A stretch of DNA of 10,864 nt from DAOUCV01 sp034432095 (lineage in GTDB: Bacteria; Chloroflexota; Dehalococcoidia; Dehalococcoidales; UBA2162): the NCBI GenBank assembly GCA_034432095.1, contig DAOUCV010000063.1:1-10864 (forward strand), read 5' to 3'. The position numbers and the translations under genes were made by a program. How positions within the stretch are numbered: position 1 is the first letter of the stretch; each line of letters begins with the position of its first letter. Shown here piece after piece: positions 1 to 6,144 of the stretch. The notes below the pieces were generated by a model that was not told the origin of the DNA, ran no database searches, and saw nothing but the letters and a program-made list of their open reading frames with translations.

Positions 1-10
1 TTTGCTCCAT
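1..10 (-). CDS. Start of a leftward gene, possibly IS21-type transposase istA (first 3 codons only)
   Basis: On the minus strand there is an AAGGAGG ribosome binding site (complement of 16-22), a 5-base spacer and an ATG at 10-8, followed by GAG and CAA (Met-Glu-Gln) before the window edge. The motif and spacing are close to ideal. With the 22-base-period repeats upstream, the arrangement matches the promoter-proximal end of an IS21-family istA gene. Only three codons are visible, so the product itself cannot be identified from this sequence. Confidence 0.35.
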
Positions 11-39
11 ACATTCCTCCTTTTTACTGAGGAATGTAT
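9..39 (-). promoter_or_regulatory. Inverted repeat that can hide the leftward gene's ribosome binding site
   Basis: ATACATTCCTC at 9-19 is perfectly complementary to GAGGAATGTAT at 29-39, giving an 11-bp stem with a 9-base loop. In a minus-strand transcript the stem would pair most of the GGAGG motif (complement of 16-20) and reach into the ATG (10-8). A possible weak promoter on the same strand (TTGAAA at 59-54, a short 15-base spacer, TACATT at 38-33) would start RNA near base 26, after the first arm. Only read-through RNA from further right would then contain both arms. The stem is seen directly; the function is inferred. Confidence 0.45.
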
Positions 40-46
40 CAACGGA

Positions 47-103
47 GTTCACTTTTCAAGCGTTAACGGTTCACTTTTCAAGCAAAAAGAGTTCACTTTT
101 CAG
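47..103. repeat. Three direct repeats GTTCACTTTTCA(A)G, 22-base period
   Basis: The copies lie at 47-60, 69-82 and 91-103. The first two are identical over 14 bases. The third lacks one A of the AAG end but shares the first 12 bases. The flanks also resemble each other: AACGGAG precedes copy 1 and AACG precedes copy 2. A 22-base step is about two helical turns, so a protein bound at each copy would sit on the same face of the DNA. The likeliest role is transposase binding at an insertion-sequence end; a repressor array is the alternative. Confidence 0.85.
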
Positions 104-131
104 TCGTAAATAAGAGAGCGTTCCCATATAG

Positions 132-160
132 TTGACAGCCGGTCCGTGCTGTGCTAAACT
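132..160 (+). promoter_or_regulatory. Main promoter of the rpsL (str/S10) operon
   Basis: A perfect -35 hexamer TTGACA (132-137) is followed by a 17-base spacer and a -10 hexamer TAAACT (155-160, 4 of 6 to TATAAT). A TGC at 152-154 supplies an extended -10. Transcription would start near 167, leaving a leader of about 115 bases before rpsL. The 29 bases between the putative insertion-sequence end (102) and the -35 box are moderately AT-rich (CATATAG just upstream). I saw no equally good promoter elsewhere in the window, so this probably serves the whole gene run. Confidence 0.75.
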
Positions 161-192
161 AAGGTTTTGGTCTTTGTAGCTCAGCAGACGGT

Positions 193-257
193 TGATAGAT
201 TGAAATTTGCTGTTCAATCTGTCATTATGTTAATGGATGAGCCAGGGCTCATCCATT
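193..257 (+). promoter_or_regulatory. rpsL operon leader with two tandem stem-loops
   Basis: Stem-loop 1 pairs 193-204 with 213-224: 12 bp including one G-U pair, with an 8-base loop ATTTGCTG. Stem-loop 2 pairs AATGGATGAGCC (232-243) with GGCTCATCCATT (246-257), a perfect 12-bp palindrome around AG, effectively 11 bp with a 4-base loop. It ends 16 bases before the rpsL ribosome binding site (GAGG at 274-277). Neither stem is followed by a real T-run, so these are not standard intrinsic terminators. Ribosomal operons are often controlled by a ribosomal protein binding such leaders, so autoregulation is plausible. I cannot match either structure to a named r-protein leader class. Confidence 0.5.
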
Positions 258-283
258 TCAATTGTGCGAAGTAGAGGAAGGCA

Positions 284-715
284 ATGCCAACTATTAATCA
301 GCTTGTCCGAAAAGGGCGTAAGAAGATTGTCCGGAAGGGTAAGACGCCAGCACTACGTTTTACCTATAATGCTCTGAAGAACAGGTTAGCGGAGGGCAAC
401 GGTTCTCCGCAGAAGCGAGGGGTTTGTATTCAGGTAAAGACGATGACCCCGAAGAAGCCTAATTCAGCGCTGCGGAAAATAGCCAGGGTGCGGCTGACTA
501 ACGGGATGGAGGTAACCGCCTACATTCCTGGTGAGGGGCATGAACTGCAGGAGCACTCGGTCGTCCTCATTAAGGGAGGTAGGGTACCGGACTTACCCGG
601 TGTTCGTTACCATATTATCCGGGGGGCATTGGATGCTACAGGTGTGGTTAATCGCCGGCAGGGTCGTAGTTTATATGGCACCAAAAAAGCCAAAGCTGTA
701 GCCGAGGCTGCCTAG
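284..715 (+). CDS. rpsL: 30S ribosomal protein S12
   Basis: S12 (143 aa) sits at the decoding centre of the small subunit and helps check codon-anticodon fit. The family core is clear: PTINQLVRKGR at the N-terminus, PQKRGVC (42-48), TPKKPNSALRK (55-65), GEGHxLQEHS and the DLPGVRYH loop. It has about 14 extra residues (roughly 25-41) compared with E. coli, resembling the insertion in Bacillus S12. Lys57 matches E. coli K43. The residue matching E. coli K88, the other main streptomycin-response lysine, is Pro102, so the loop reads GGRVPDLPG; the methylthiolated-Asp position is kept (Asp103). The start has GAGG at 274-277 with 6-base spacing. This is the first gene of the operon. Confidence 0.98.
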   Translation: MPTINQLVRKGRKKIVRKGKTPALRFTYNALKNRLAEGNGSPQKRGVCIQVKTMTPKKPNSALRKIARVRLTNGMEVTAYIPGEGHELQEHSVVLIKGGRVPDLPGVRYHIIRGALDATGVVNRRQGRSLYGTKKAKAVAEAA

Positions 716-724
716 GGAGGGAAA

Positions 725-1195
725 ATGTCGAGGCGAGGTCAAGCTAGCCGAAGAGAGATATCTCCTGATGCCAAGTATCACGATGTGGTGGTCGCCAGGT
801 TGATTAATAAAGTAATGAAGAACGGCAAAAGGAGCAAGGCGGAGAAAATTGTCTATGGTGCTTTTGATATGATAGAAGCACAAAGTGGTACCGCACCGCT
901 CACGGTACTAGGACAGGCAGTAAGGAATGCTACGCCGCAGCTTCAGGTGAAGTCGCGCCGAATAGGGGGGGCTACCTATCAGGTGCCGGTGGAAGTTAGT
1001 GCGGAACGCGGTCTTTCTCTGGCGTTACGCTGGCTGGTAGACTCGGCGCGGGCCAAACAGGGCAAATCTATGATGGAGAAACTGGCGGCTGAACTCATTG
1101 ATGCCTCAAAGGGACAGGGAGCCACAGTGAAAAAACGTGACGATACCCACCGCATGGCTGAGGCCAACAGAGCCTTTGCCCACTATCGATGGTGA
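725..1195 (+). CDS. rpsG: 30S ribosomal protein S7
   Basis: S7 (156 aa, the usual bacterial length) nucleates assembly of the 30S head by binding the 3' major domain of 16S rRNA, and contacts tRNA near the E site. The family pattern runs from MSRRGQASRREISPD through LINKVMKNGKRSKAEKIVYGA, the RRIGGATYQVPVEV beta-hairpin (about 78-91), to KKRDDTHRMAEANRAFAHYRW at the end. AGGGAGG (714-720) lies 4 bases before the ATG. Only 9 bases separate it from rpsL, so the long rpsL-rpsG intercistronic region through which S7 controls the E. coli str operon is absent; any S7 control must act elsewhere. Confidence 0.98.
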   Translation: MSRRGQASRREISPDAKYHDVVVARLINKVMKNGKRSKAEKIVYGAFDMIEAQSGTAPLTVLGQAVRNATPQLQVKSRRIGGATYQVPVEVSAERGLSLALRWLVDSARAKQGKSMMEKLAAELIDASKGQGATVKKRDDTHRMAEANRAFAHYRW

Positions 1196-1270
1196 GGGGG
1201 ACTGGCTATCAATTCTAATGTTATGGTAGGGAACTTAGTATTAGACAAGTTAGAGGGAAGGGGTAGGACG

Positions 1271-3355
1271 GTGCCCAGGAGTTTCCCTTTAGAAGATATA
1301 CGCAATATGGCTTTTATCGCTCATATCGATGCCGGTAAAACTACCGTCACCGAGAGGATACTCTATTATACCGGCCGTACCTATAAGGTTGGTGAGGTGG
1401 ATGAAGGGACGGCGGTAATGGACTTTATGGAGCTGGAGAAGGAGCGCGGTATTACGATTAAAGCGGCCGCTACCACCTGCTATTGGCGGAACCACCGCAT
1501 CAATATCATTGATACCCCCGGGCATGTTGATTTTACTGCTGAGGTTGAGCGTAGCCTTCGAGTACTGGATGGAGGGGTAGTGGTTTTCGATGCCGTGGGT
1601 GGAGTGGAGGCACAATCAGAGACAGTATGGCGGCAGGCTAATAAATATAATGTGCCTAGGATTTGTTTCATCAACAAGATGGACAGGGTCGGTGCCGATT
1701 TTTACCGCACTATATCCATGATTGAAGCACGGCTCCAAACCAAGCCCCTGCCGGTTCAGCTACCTTTGGGTAGTGAAGACTCTTATCAGGGTGTTATTGA
1801 CCTGTTAGAGAACCGGGCGTGGAGCTTTGACGGTAAGCTTGATTCCGAGCCAGTGGAGGTAGCTATTCCTGAGTCAGAGCGGACAAAGTGTAGCGAATTT
1901 CGTCAGGCTCTGATTGAAAAGCTGGCTGAGATGGATGACCAGATTTTGACGGCTTACCTTGAGGGGCACAGCGTTACCCCTGCCGAGCTGAAGGGAGCCC
2001 TGAGGAGGGTAACTCTAGCGGGTAAAGGGGTACCCATTCTGTGTGGTAGCGCGCTCAGGAATAAAGGGATGCAGCCTTTGCTTGATGCGATTATCGATTA
2101 TCTCCCTTCACCGGTAGATATGCCCCCGGTGCGAGCGGTTGACTTGAGGGGTGCTGAAGTTACTCGTCCTGCCAGTGATGAGGCGCCCTTTACGGCGCTC
2201 GCTTTTAAGGTGGTCTCTGACCCGTTTGTGGGCAGGCTAGTCTATTTTAGAGTGTATTCGGGTAAAGTGGAAGCGGGAGCTCAGGTATATAACTCAAGCC
2301 GGGGTAAGAGAGAGCGTATCGGGCGCTTACTGTTAATGCATGCCAATCATCGTGAAGAGATACAGGAGGCAGACACCGGGGCTATTGTGGCGACTTTAGG
2401 TCTTAAGGATACCCTTACTGGCGATACCCTGTGCCATCCCTCCCAACCCGTACTTCTTGAGTCTATCCGTTTCCCTGAGCCGGTGCTCTCGGTAGCTATC
2501 GAACCTAAAACGAGCAGCGACCAGGACAAGATGGGGGAGGCCCTCCAGAAGTTAACCGAGGAGGACCCCACTTTTAAGGTGACTTATAACCAGGAGACAG
2601 GACAGACGATAATTTCGGGTATGGGTGAGCTCCACCTAGAGGTTATAGTAAATAGATTACTCAGTGAATTTAGGGTAGGAGCCAAGGTGGGCCGCCCCCG
2701 GGTTGCCTATAGAGAGACTATCACGATACCGGTAAAAGCTGAGGGCAGGTTTGTTCGGCAGACCGGGGGGCACGGTCAGTATGGTCATGTCTGCCTTGAG
2801 CTGGAACCGGGAGAGCGTGGCAGCGGTTTGCAATTCAGGAATAACATTAGAGGTGCTGCCATACCAAAGCAATATATCCCAGCCATCGAGGCAGGCATCA
2901 GAGAGGCTATGGAGACGGGGGTACTGGCTCACTACCCGGTGGTTGATATTAAAGCCACCCTTTATGATGGTAGTTATCATGAGGTCGATTCTTCGGAGTT
3001 GGCCTTTAAGATGGCGGGCTCAATGGCTCTCAAGGAAGGTGTGGCTAAAGCCAAACCTATTCTACTAGAGCCTATCATGAAGCTAGAAGTAGTTACCCCG
3101 GAACAGTTTCTTGGTGACATTATTAGTGACCTCAATTCAAGAAGGGCACATATTGAGTCTGTTGAGACACACGGTGAGATGTGTACTATCTATGCCCTGA
3201 TACCCTTAGCGGAGACCTTTGGCTATACTACCAGCCTCAGGTCGCAAACTCAGGGCAGAGCCACTCACTCTATGGAATTCTATCGCTATCAGGAGCTGCC
3301 AGCGGAACTGATGGCTCAAGTTATTGAACGGGCAGGGACTAGAGGGTATGCCTAA
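1271..3355 (+). CDS. fusA: Translation elongation factor G (EF-G)
   Basis: EF-G is the GTPase that drives tRNA-mRNA translocation and, with ribosome recycling factor, splits ribosomes. From the GTG at 1271 the protein is 694 aa, the normal family length, starting MPRSFPLEDIRN. GTPase motifs in order: AHIDAGKTT (17-25), RGITI (59-63), DTPGH (81-85), NKMD (135-138) and CGSAL (G5). Domain III has MGELHLEV, and domain IV has RQTGGHGQYGHV and SSELAFKMAGSMA. An in-frame ATG at 1223 would add 16 non-family residues and lacks a ribosome binding site, while the GTG has AAGGGG (1258-1263) at 7 bases. The last 8 bases overlap rpsJ. No tuf follows, unlike the E. coli str operon. Confidence 0.96.
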   Translation: MPRSFPLEDIRNMAFIAHIDAGKTTVTERILYYTGRTYKVGEVDEGTAVMDFMELEKERGITIKAAATTCYWRNHRINIIDTPGHVDFTAEVERSLRVLDGGVVVFDAVGGVEAQSETVWRQANKYNVPRICFINKMDRVGADFYRTISMIEARLQTKPLPVQLPLGSEDSYQGVIDLLENRAWSFDGKLDSEPVEVAIPESERTKCSEFRQALIEKLAEMDDQILTAYLEGHSVTPAELKGALRRVTLAGKGVPILCGSALRNKGMQPLLDAIIDYLPSPVDMPPVRAVDLRGAEVTRPASDEAPFTALAFKVVSDPFVGRLVYFRVYSGKVEAGAQVYNSSRGKRERIGRLLLMHANHREEIQEADTGAIVATLGLKDTLTGDTLCHPSQPVLLESIRFPEPVLSVAIEPKTSSDQDKMGEALQKLTEEDPTFKVTYNQETGQTIISGMGELHLEVIVNRLLSEFRVGAKVGRPRVAYRETITIPVKAEGRFVRQTGGHGQYGHVCLELEPGERGSGLQFRNNIRGAAIPKQYIPAIEAGIREAMETGVLAHYPVVDIKATLYDGSYHEVDSSELAFKMAGSMALKEGVAKAKPILLEPIMKLEVVTPEQFLGDIISDLNSRRAHIESVETHGEMCTIYALIPLAETFGYTTSLRSQTQGRATHSMEFYRYQELPAELMAQVIERAGTRGYA

Positions 3356-3656
3356 ACAGAAGATTCGTATCAAGATAAAGGGTTTTGACCATAAGCTGGT
3401 TGACCAGGCTGCCGGGCAGATTGTCGAGGCGGTAGAACGTACTGGAGCCGTTGTTTCCGGGCCGGTACCTCTACCTACCCATATTCAAAAGTTCAGTGTT
3501 ATCCGTTCCACGTTTATTGATAAGGACTCGCAGGAGCAGTTTGAAATTCGCACCCATAAGCGTCTCATTGATATTATTGAGACCACTTCCAAGACGATAG
3601 ACGCTCTCACCAGCCTGAACCTGCCTGCAGGGGTGGAGATAGATATTAAGTTATAA
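3348..3656 (+). CDS. rpsJ: 30S ribosomal protein S10 (also NusE)
   Basis: S10 (102 aa) is a head protein of the 30S subunit and, as NusE, a partner of NusB and NusG in antitermination and in transcription-translation coupling. The sequence begins MPKQKIRIKIKGFDHKLVDQ and contains the family stretch VSGPVPLPTHIQKFSVIRS and the RTHKRLIDI segment. An in-frame ATG at 3324 exists, but it would add eight residues not found in S10 and would lie 32 bases inside fusA. The start at 3348 gives the family length and overlaps the fusA stop by 8 bases. AGGG (3334-3337) lies 10 bases upstream, suggesting translational coupling to fusA. It marks the head of the S10 block, with no E. coli-type L4-controlled leader before it. 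Confidence 0.96.
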   Translation: MPKQKIRIKIKGFDHKLVDQAAGQIVEAVERTGAVVSGPVPLPTHIQKFSVIRSTFIDKDSQEQFEIRTHKRLIDIIETTSKTIDALTSLNLPAGVEIDIKL

Positions 3657-3688
3657 AAATCACTATTGGCTTTAAGGTAACCAAGGAA

Positions 3689-4312
3689 ATGGTAGCAGGG
3701 ATTATTGGTAGAAAGCTGGGCATGACCCAGATATTCGGGGAGAACGGTAAAGTGGAGCCGGTAACGGCTATTGAGGCTGGCCCGTGCGTTGTCACACAGA
3801 TTAAGACGGCCGCCAAGGAAGGGTATAATGCCGTTCAGCTTGGATTTGGCCAAACAAAACGGCTTAAGTCTCCTCAGCGGGGACACCTAAAAGGGCTGGG
3901 GCAGTTTAAGTATCTGCGGGAATTTAGAGTGGATGAGACTGAGAGTATTAAGGTTGGGGACACCATTGGAGTTAGCCTGTTCAAGGAAGGCGATGTGGTT
4001 GATGTTACCGGCGTTTCCAAGAGTAAGGGCTTTGCCGGCGTAGTCAAAAGGCATGGTTTTGCTGGCGGGCCTAAAACTCACGGGCAGTCTGACCGGCACC
4101 GCCACCCGGGCTCAATCGGTTCTACTACCGCCCCGGGCAGAGTGTGGAAGGGGATGCGTATGGCTGGCCATATGGGTGGTGAAAGAGTAACCGTGCGAGG
4201 CCTAAAAGTGCTTGGGGCTGATGCTGACCGTAACCTGTTACTGGTTAAGGGATCGGTACCCGGTAACAGGAATGGGCTACTCTTGATAAGAAAATCTTCT
4301 AAGGCAGGGTGA
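3689..4312 (+). CDS. rplC: 50S ribosomal protein L3
   Basis: L3 (207 aa) is an early assembly protein that binds 23S rRNA near its 3' end and sends a long loop toward the peptidyl-transferase centre. Landmarks are MVAGIIGRKLGMTQIF at the N-terminus, the SKGFAGVVKRHGFAGG segment, the GSIG...APGRVWKG...MAGHMGGERVTVRGL loop and the NLLLVKGSVPG C-terminus. The residue after GSIG is Ser, where E. coli has the PrmB-methylated Gln150, so that modification is not expected here. The ribosome binding site is poor: AAGGA (3683-3687) is only 1 base from the ATG and another AAGG (3674-3677) is 11 away. The gap to rpsJ is 32 bases. Confidence 0.97.
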   Translation: MVAGIIGRKLGMTQIFGENGKVEPVTAIEAGPCVVTQIKTAAKEGYNAVQLGFGQTKRLKSPQRGHLKGLGQFKYLREFRVDETESIKVGDTIGVSLFKEGDVVDVTGVSKSKGFAGVVKRHGFAGGPKTHGQSDRHRHPGSIGSTTAPGRVWKGMRMAGHMGGERVTVRGLKVLGADADRNLLLVKGSVPGNRNGLLLIRKSSKAG

Positions 4313-4316
4313 CGAA

Positions 4317-4991
4317 GTGGAAGTTCCAGTTTATAACCTAGCCGGGGAGGTGGTTGACCATATTGAGGTTAGTGAACAGGTCTTTGGTGTGGCTTTTAAC
4401 CAGGCAGTGGTGCATCAGGCAATGGTGCGGCAGCGGGCGAATGCTCGCCAGGGAACGGCTAGCACCAAAACTAGGGGCGAGGTTTCAGGTAGTACCAGGA
4501 AGTTGTATGCCCAGAAGCACACCGGTCATGCCCGTGCCGGTAGCATAAGGTCGCCATTACGCCGGGGAGGCGGGATCATTTTTGGTCCCAAACCCAGAAG
4601 CTACCGACAGGCGATGCCCAAGAAGATGCGCCGACTGGCGCTAAGGTGTGTTCTCTCGGCGAAGGTTAGAGATGAGGAATTAATCGTTTTGGAGCAACTG
4701 ACGCTTCCTGAGCCTAAAACCAAGGAGATGGTAAAGATTTTGGCGGCACTGGGTGTGGACTCCTCGGCTCTTATCGTTACTCCTGAACCAGAGGAGAATG
4801 TAGCGAAGTCCGCCCGCAACCTGCCCGGGATTAAGACGATGCCAGTTAACTTACTTAATGTGGTTGACATCCTTTCCTATAAGATGCTATTGATGACAGT
4901 GGCAGCGGTGCGTAAAACCGAAGAGTTGTGGGGGGAGAGGCTATCTCAGCGGGTTCCCGGAAAAATCCCTGATTTTTCCGGGTGCTCTTAG
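4317..4991 (+). CDS. rplD: 50S ribosomal protein L4
   Basis: L4 (224 aa) binds 23S rRNA domain I, and its extended loop lines the nascent-peptide exit tunnel. The GTG start has AGGG (4306-4309) at 7 bases and follows the rplC stop by 4 bases. MEVPVYNLAGEVV, NARQGTASTKTRGEVSGS, KHTGHARAGSIRSP and GGGIIFGPKPRSY mark the N-terminal part and loop. The C-terminal domain ends in the family DILSYKMLLMT region at about 188-196. The protein then runs about 14 residues beyond the usual end (roughly after residue 210), and this tail is encoded by a perfect palindrome (4956-4982). In E. coli L4 represses its own operon through the S10 leader, which is missing here. Confidence 0.97.
   Translation: MEVPVYNLAGEVVDHIEVSEQVFGVAFNQAVVHQAMVRQRANARQGTASTKTRGEVSGSTRKLYAQKHTGHARAGSIRSPLRRGGGIIFGPKPRSYRQAMPKKMRRLALRCVLSAKVRDEELIVLEQLTLPEPKTKEMVKILAALGVDSSALIVTPEPEENVAKSARNLPGIKTMPVNLLNVVDILSYKMLLMTVAAVRKTEELWGERLSQRVPGKIPDFSGCS
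4956..4982 (+). repeat. Perfect 11-bp inverted repeat in the 3' tail of rplD
   Basis: CCCGGAAAAAT (4956-4966) pairs fully with ATTTTTCCGGG (4972-4982) around a 5-base loop CCCTG. It encodes L4 residues 214-222 (PGKIPDFSG), in the tail beyond the conserved L4 fold, and ends 9 bases before the rplW ribosome binding site (GGGAGG, 4991-4996). No T-run follows on either strand, so it is not a standard terminator. It could be an mRNA pause or stability structure, or a small palindromic repeat inserted in the gene's end. Confidence 0.7.
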
Positions 4992-5001
4992 GGAGGAAGC
5001 G

Positions 5002-5286
5002 ATGCACCTTTACGAGGTATTGAGACGTCCATTAATAACTGAAAAGTCTACCGCCCTTCAAGCTCAGGGCAAATATGCTTTTGAAGTAGCCAAAGAGGCC
5101 ACCAAACCTCAGATTAAGCAGGCGGTAGAGAAAGCATTTAAGGTTGAGGTAACCGCGGTTAATGTGGTGAAAGTACCCGGCAAGAGTCGTAGGCTGGGAA
5201 GACGATTGCTCCCAGCCCGGCCCTGGAAAAAGGCAATTGTTACCCTCAAGCCGGGGGACAGGATAGAATTCTTTGAAGGTGTTTAG
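5002..5286 (+). CDS. rplW: 50S ribosomal protein L23
   Basis: L23 (94 aa) lies at the exit of the nascent-peptide tunnel and is the docking site for trigger factor and the signal recognition particle. MHLYEVLRRPLITEKST at the N-terminus, the KYAFEVAKEATKPQIKQAVE segment and the FKVEVTAVNVVKVPGKSRR turn are diagnostic, and the C-terminus KAIVTLKPGDRIEFFEG is typical. The GGAGG motif (4992-4996) is 5 bases from the ATG. The same 12-base string AGGGAGGAAGCG precedes both this gene and rpsH. The rplD stop lies 10 bases upstream. Confidence 0.97.
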   Translation: MHLYEVLRRPLITEKSTALQAQGKYAFEVAKEATKPQIKQAVEKAFKVEVTAVNVVKVPGKSRRLGRRLLPARPWKKAIVTLKPGDRIEFFEGV

Positions 5287-5308
5287 AGTTAGGAGATTAT
5301 ATTAAAAA

Positions 5309-6142
5309 ATGCCACTAAAAACATATCGGCCAACTTCTCCCGGCAGGCGGGGTATGATTGGGGCGACTTTTGAAGAAATAACCAAGAGCGAGCCGGAAAA
5401 GTCTCTGGTCTTACCCCTGAAAAAGAAAGCCGGCCGTAATGTTCGAGGCGTAATAACGGTTCGTCACCGTGGCGGTGGGGCGAAGCAAAAGCTCCGCTTA
5501 ATTGATTTTAAACGGGATAAGATTGGTGTTCCGGGCAGGGTGGCGGCTATTGAATATGACCCTAATCGCTCGGCACGTATCGCCCTCATTCACTACGCTG
5601 ATGGGGAAAAACGTTACATTCTTGCCCCGCTAGGGCTGAATGTTGGCGATATTATAAAGTCGGGTGATGATGCTGAAATAAAACCGGGGAATGCCTTACC
5701 CTTAAAGCTAATCCCGAGCGGGACGCTAATCCATAATATTGAGCTCGAGAGGGGGAGAGGTGGGCAGTTAGTGCGGAGTGCCGGAATGGCAGCTCAAATA
5801 GTAGCTATGGAAGGTGAATATGCTCTGGTTCGGTTACCGTCTGGTGAGATGAGGCGTATTCGCGGTGATTGCCTGGCTACCATTGGGCAGGTGGGGAATG
5901 TCGAACATCAGGGCGTTAAGTTGGGCAAGGCAGGCCGTAAACGGTGGCTGGGCTGGCGACCGGCGGTGAGAGGTTCCGCCATGACGCCGCGTGACCATCC
6001 TCATGGTGGCGGGGAAGGCAGAAGCCCGGTAGGCTTACCCAATCCTAAAACGCCGTGGGGCAAACCGGCGCTGGGCTATTTAACTCGCAAAAAAGGTAAA
6101 GCTTCAGATAGAATGATTGTTAAACGTCGGGGGAGTAAGTAG
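5309..6142 (+). CDS. rplB: 50S ribosomal protein L2
   Basis: L2 (277 aa, normal length) is a highly conserved 23S rRNA-binding protein needed for subunit association and for the peptidyl-transferase centre. It begins MPLKTYRPTSPGRRG, has RHRGGGAKQKLRLIDF and the Asp-Pro-Asn-Arg segment in the OB-like domain, then GNALPL and the SH3-like domain. The C-terminal DHPHGGGEGR (229-238), containing the histidine essential for activity, is intact, followed by the basic tail DRMIVKRRGSK. AGGAG (5291-5295) lies 13 bases before the ATG, a longer spacer than its neighbours have, with an A/T-rich run between. The gap from rplW is 22 bases. Confidence 0.98.
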   Translation: MPLKTYRPTSPGRRGMIGATFEEITKSEPEKSLVLPLKKKAGRNVRGVITVRHRGGGAKQKLRLIDFKRDKIGVPGRVAAIEYDPNRSARIALIHYADGEKRYILAPLGLNVGDIIKSGDDAEIKPGNALPLKLIPSGTLIHNIELERGRGGQLVRSAGMAAQIVAMEGEYALVRLPSGEMRRIRGDCLATIGQVGNVEHQGVKLGKAGRKRWLGWRPAVRGSAMTPRDHPHGGGEGRSPVGLPNPKTPWGKPALGYLTRKKGKASDRMIVKRRGSK

Positions 6143-6144
6143 GA

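Larger units (their letters stand above)
1..102 (-). mobile_element. End of a probable IS21-like insertion sequence (partial)
   Basis: Three near-identical copies of GTTCACTTTTCAAG begin at 47, 69 and 91, an exact 22-base period. Read on the minus strand, the outermost copy starts TGAAAAGTGAAC, so the element would begin with TG and end at base 102 on the plus strand. Inward of the repeats lies a minus-strand ribosome binding site and ATG (see 1-10). Established knowledge: IS21-family elements end in TG...CA and carry several repeated, transposase-binding sequences near their ends, just ahead of istA. The family call and the exact boundary are inferences, because the transposase and the other end lie outside the window. 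The repeats could instead be operators of an unrelated leftward gene. Confidence 0.5.

Noticed and set aside
171..225. tRNA-like stretch in the leader: TTTGTAGCTCAGCAG resembles a tRNA D-arm and is followed by a stem-loop.
   Set aside because: There is no matching T-arm (GGTTCGA-type), no closing D-stem or acceptor stem, and the following stem is 12 bp with an 8-base loop, not a 5-bp anticodon stem. It is too weak for a tRNA gene or a T-box; at most it is a chance similarity or a remnant.
227..274. Short upstream ORF (15 codons from ATG 227, 13 from ATG 233) ending at TAG 272-274 on the rpsL ribosome binding site.
   Set aside because: It has no ribosome binding site and is formed largely by the palindrome of stem-loop 2, so a leader peptide is not supported.
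5192..5217. 8-bp inverted repeat GGCTGGGA/TCCCAGCC inside rplW.
   Set aside because: A perfect 8-bp stem with a loop of this size is expected a few times in a window this long by a rough estimate, and it sits in conserved coding sequence, so it is probably chance.
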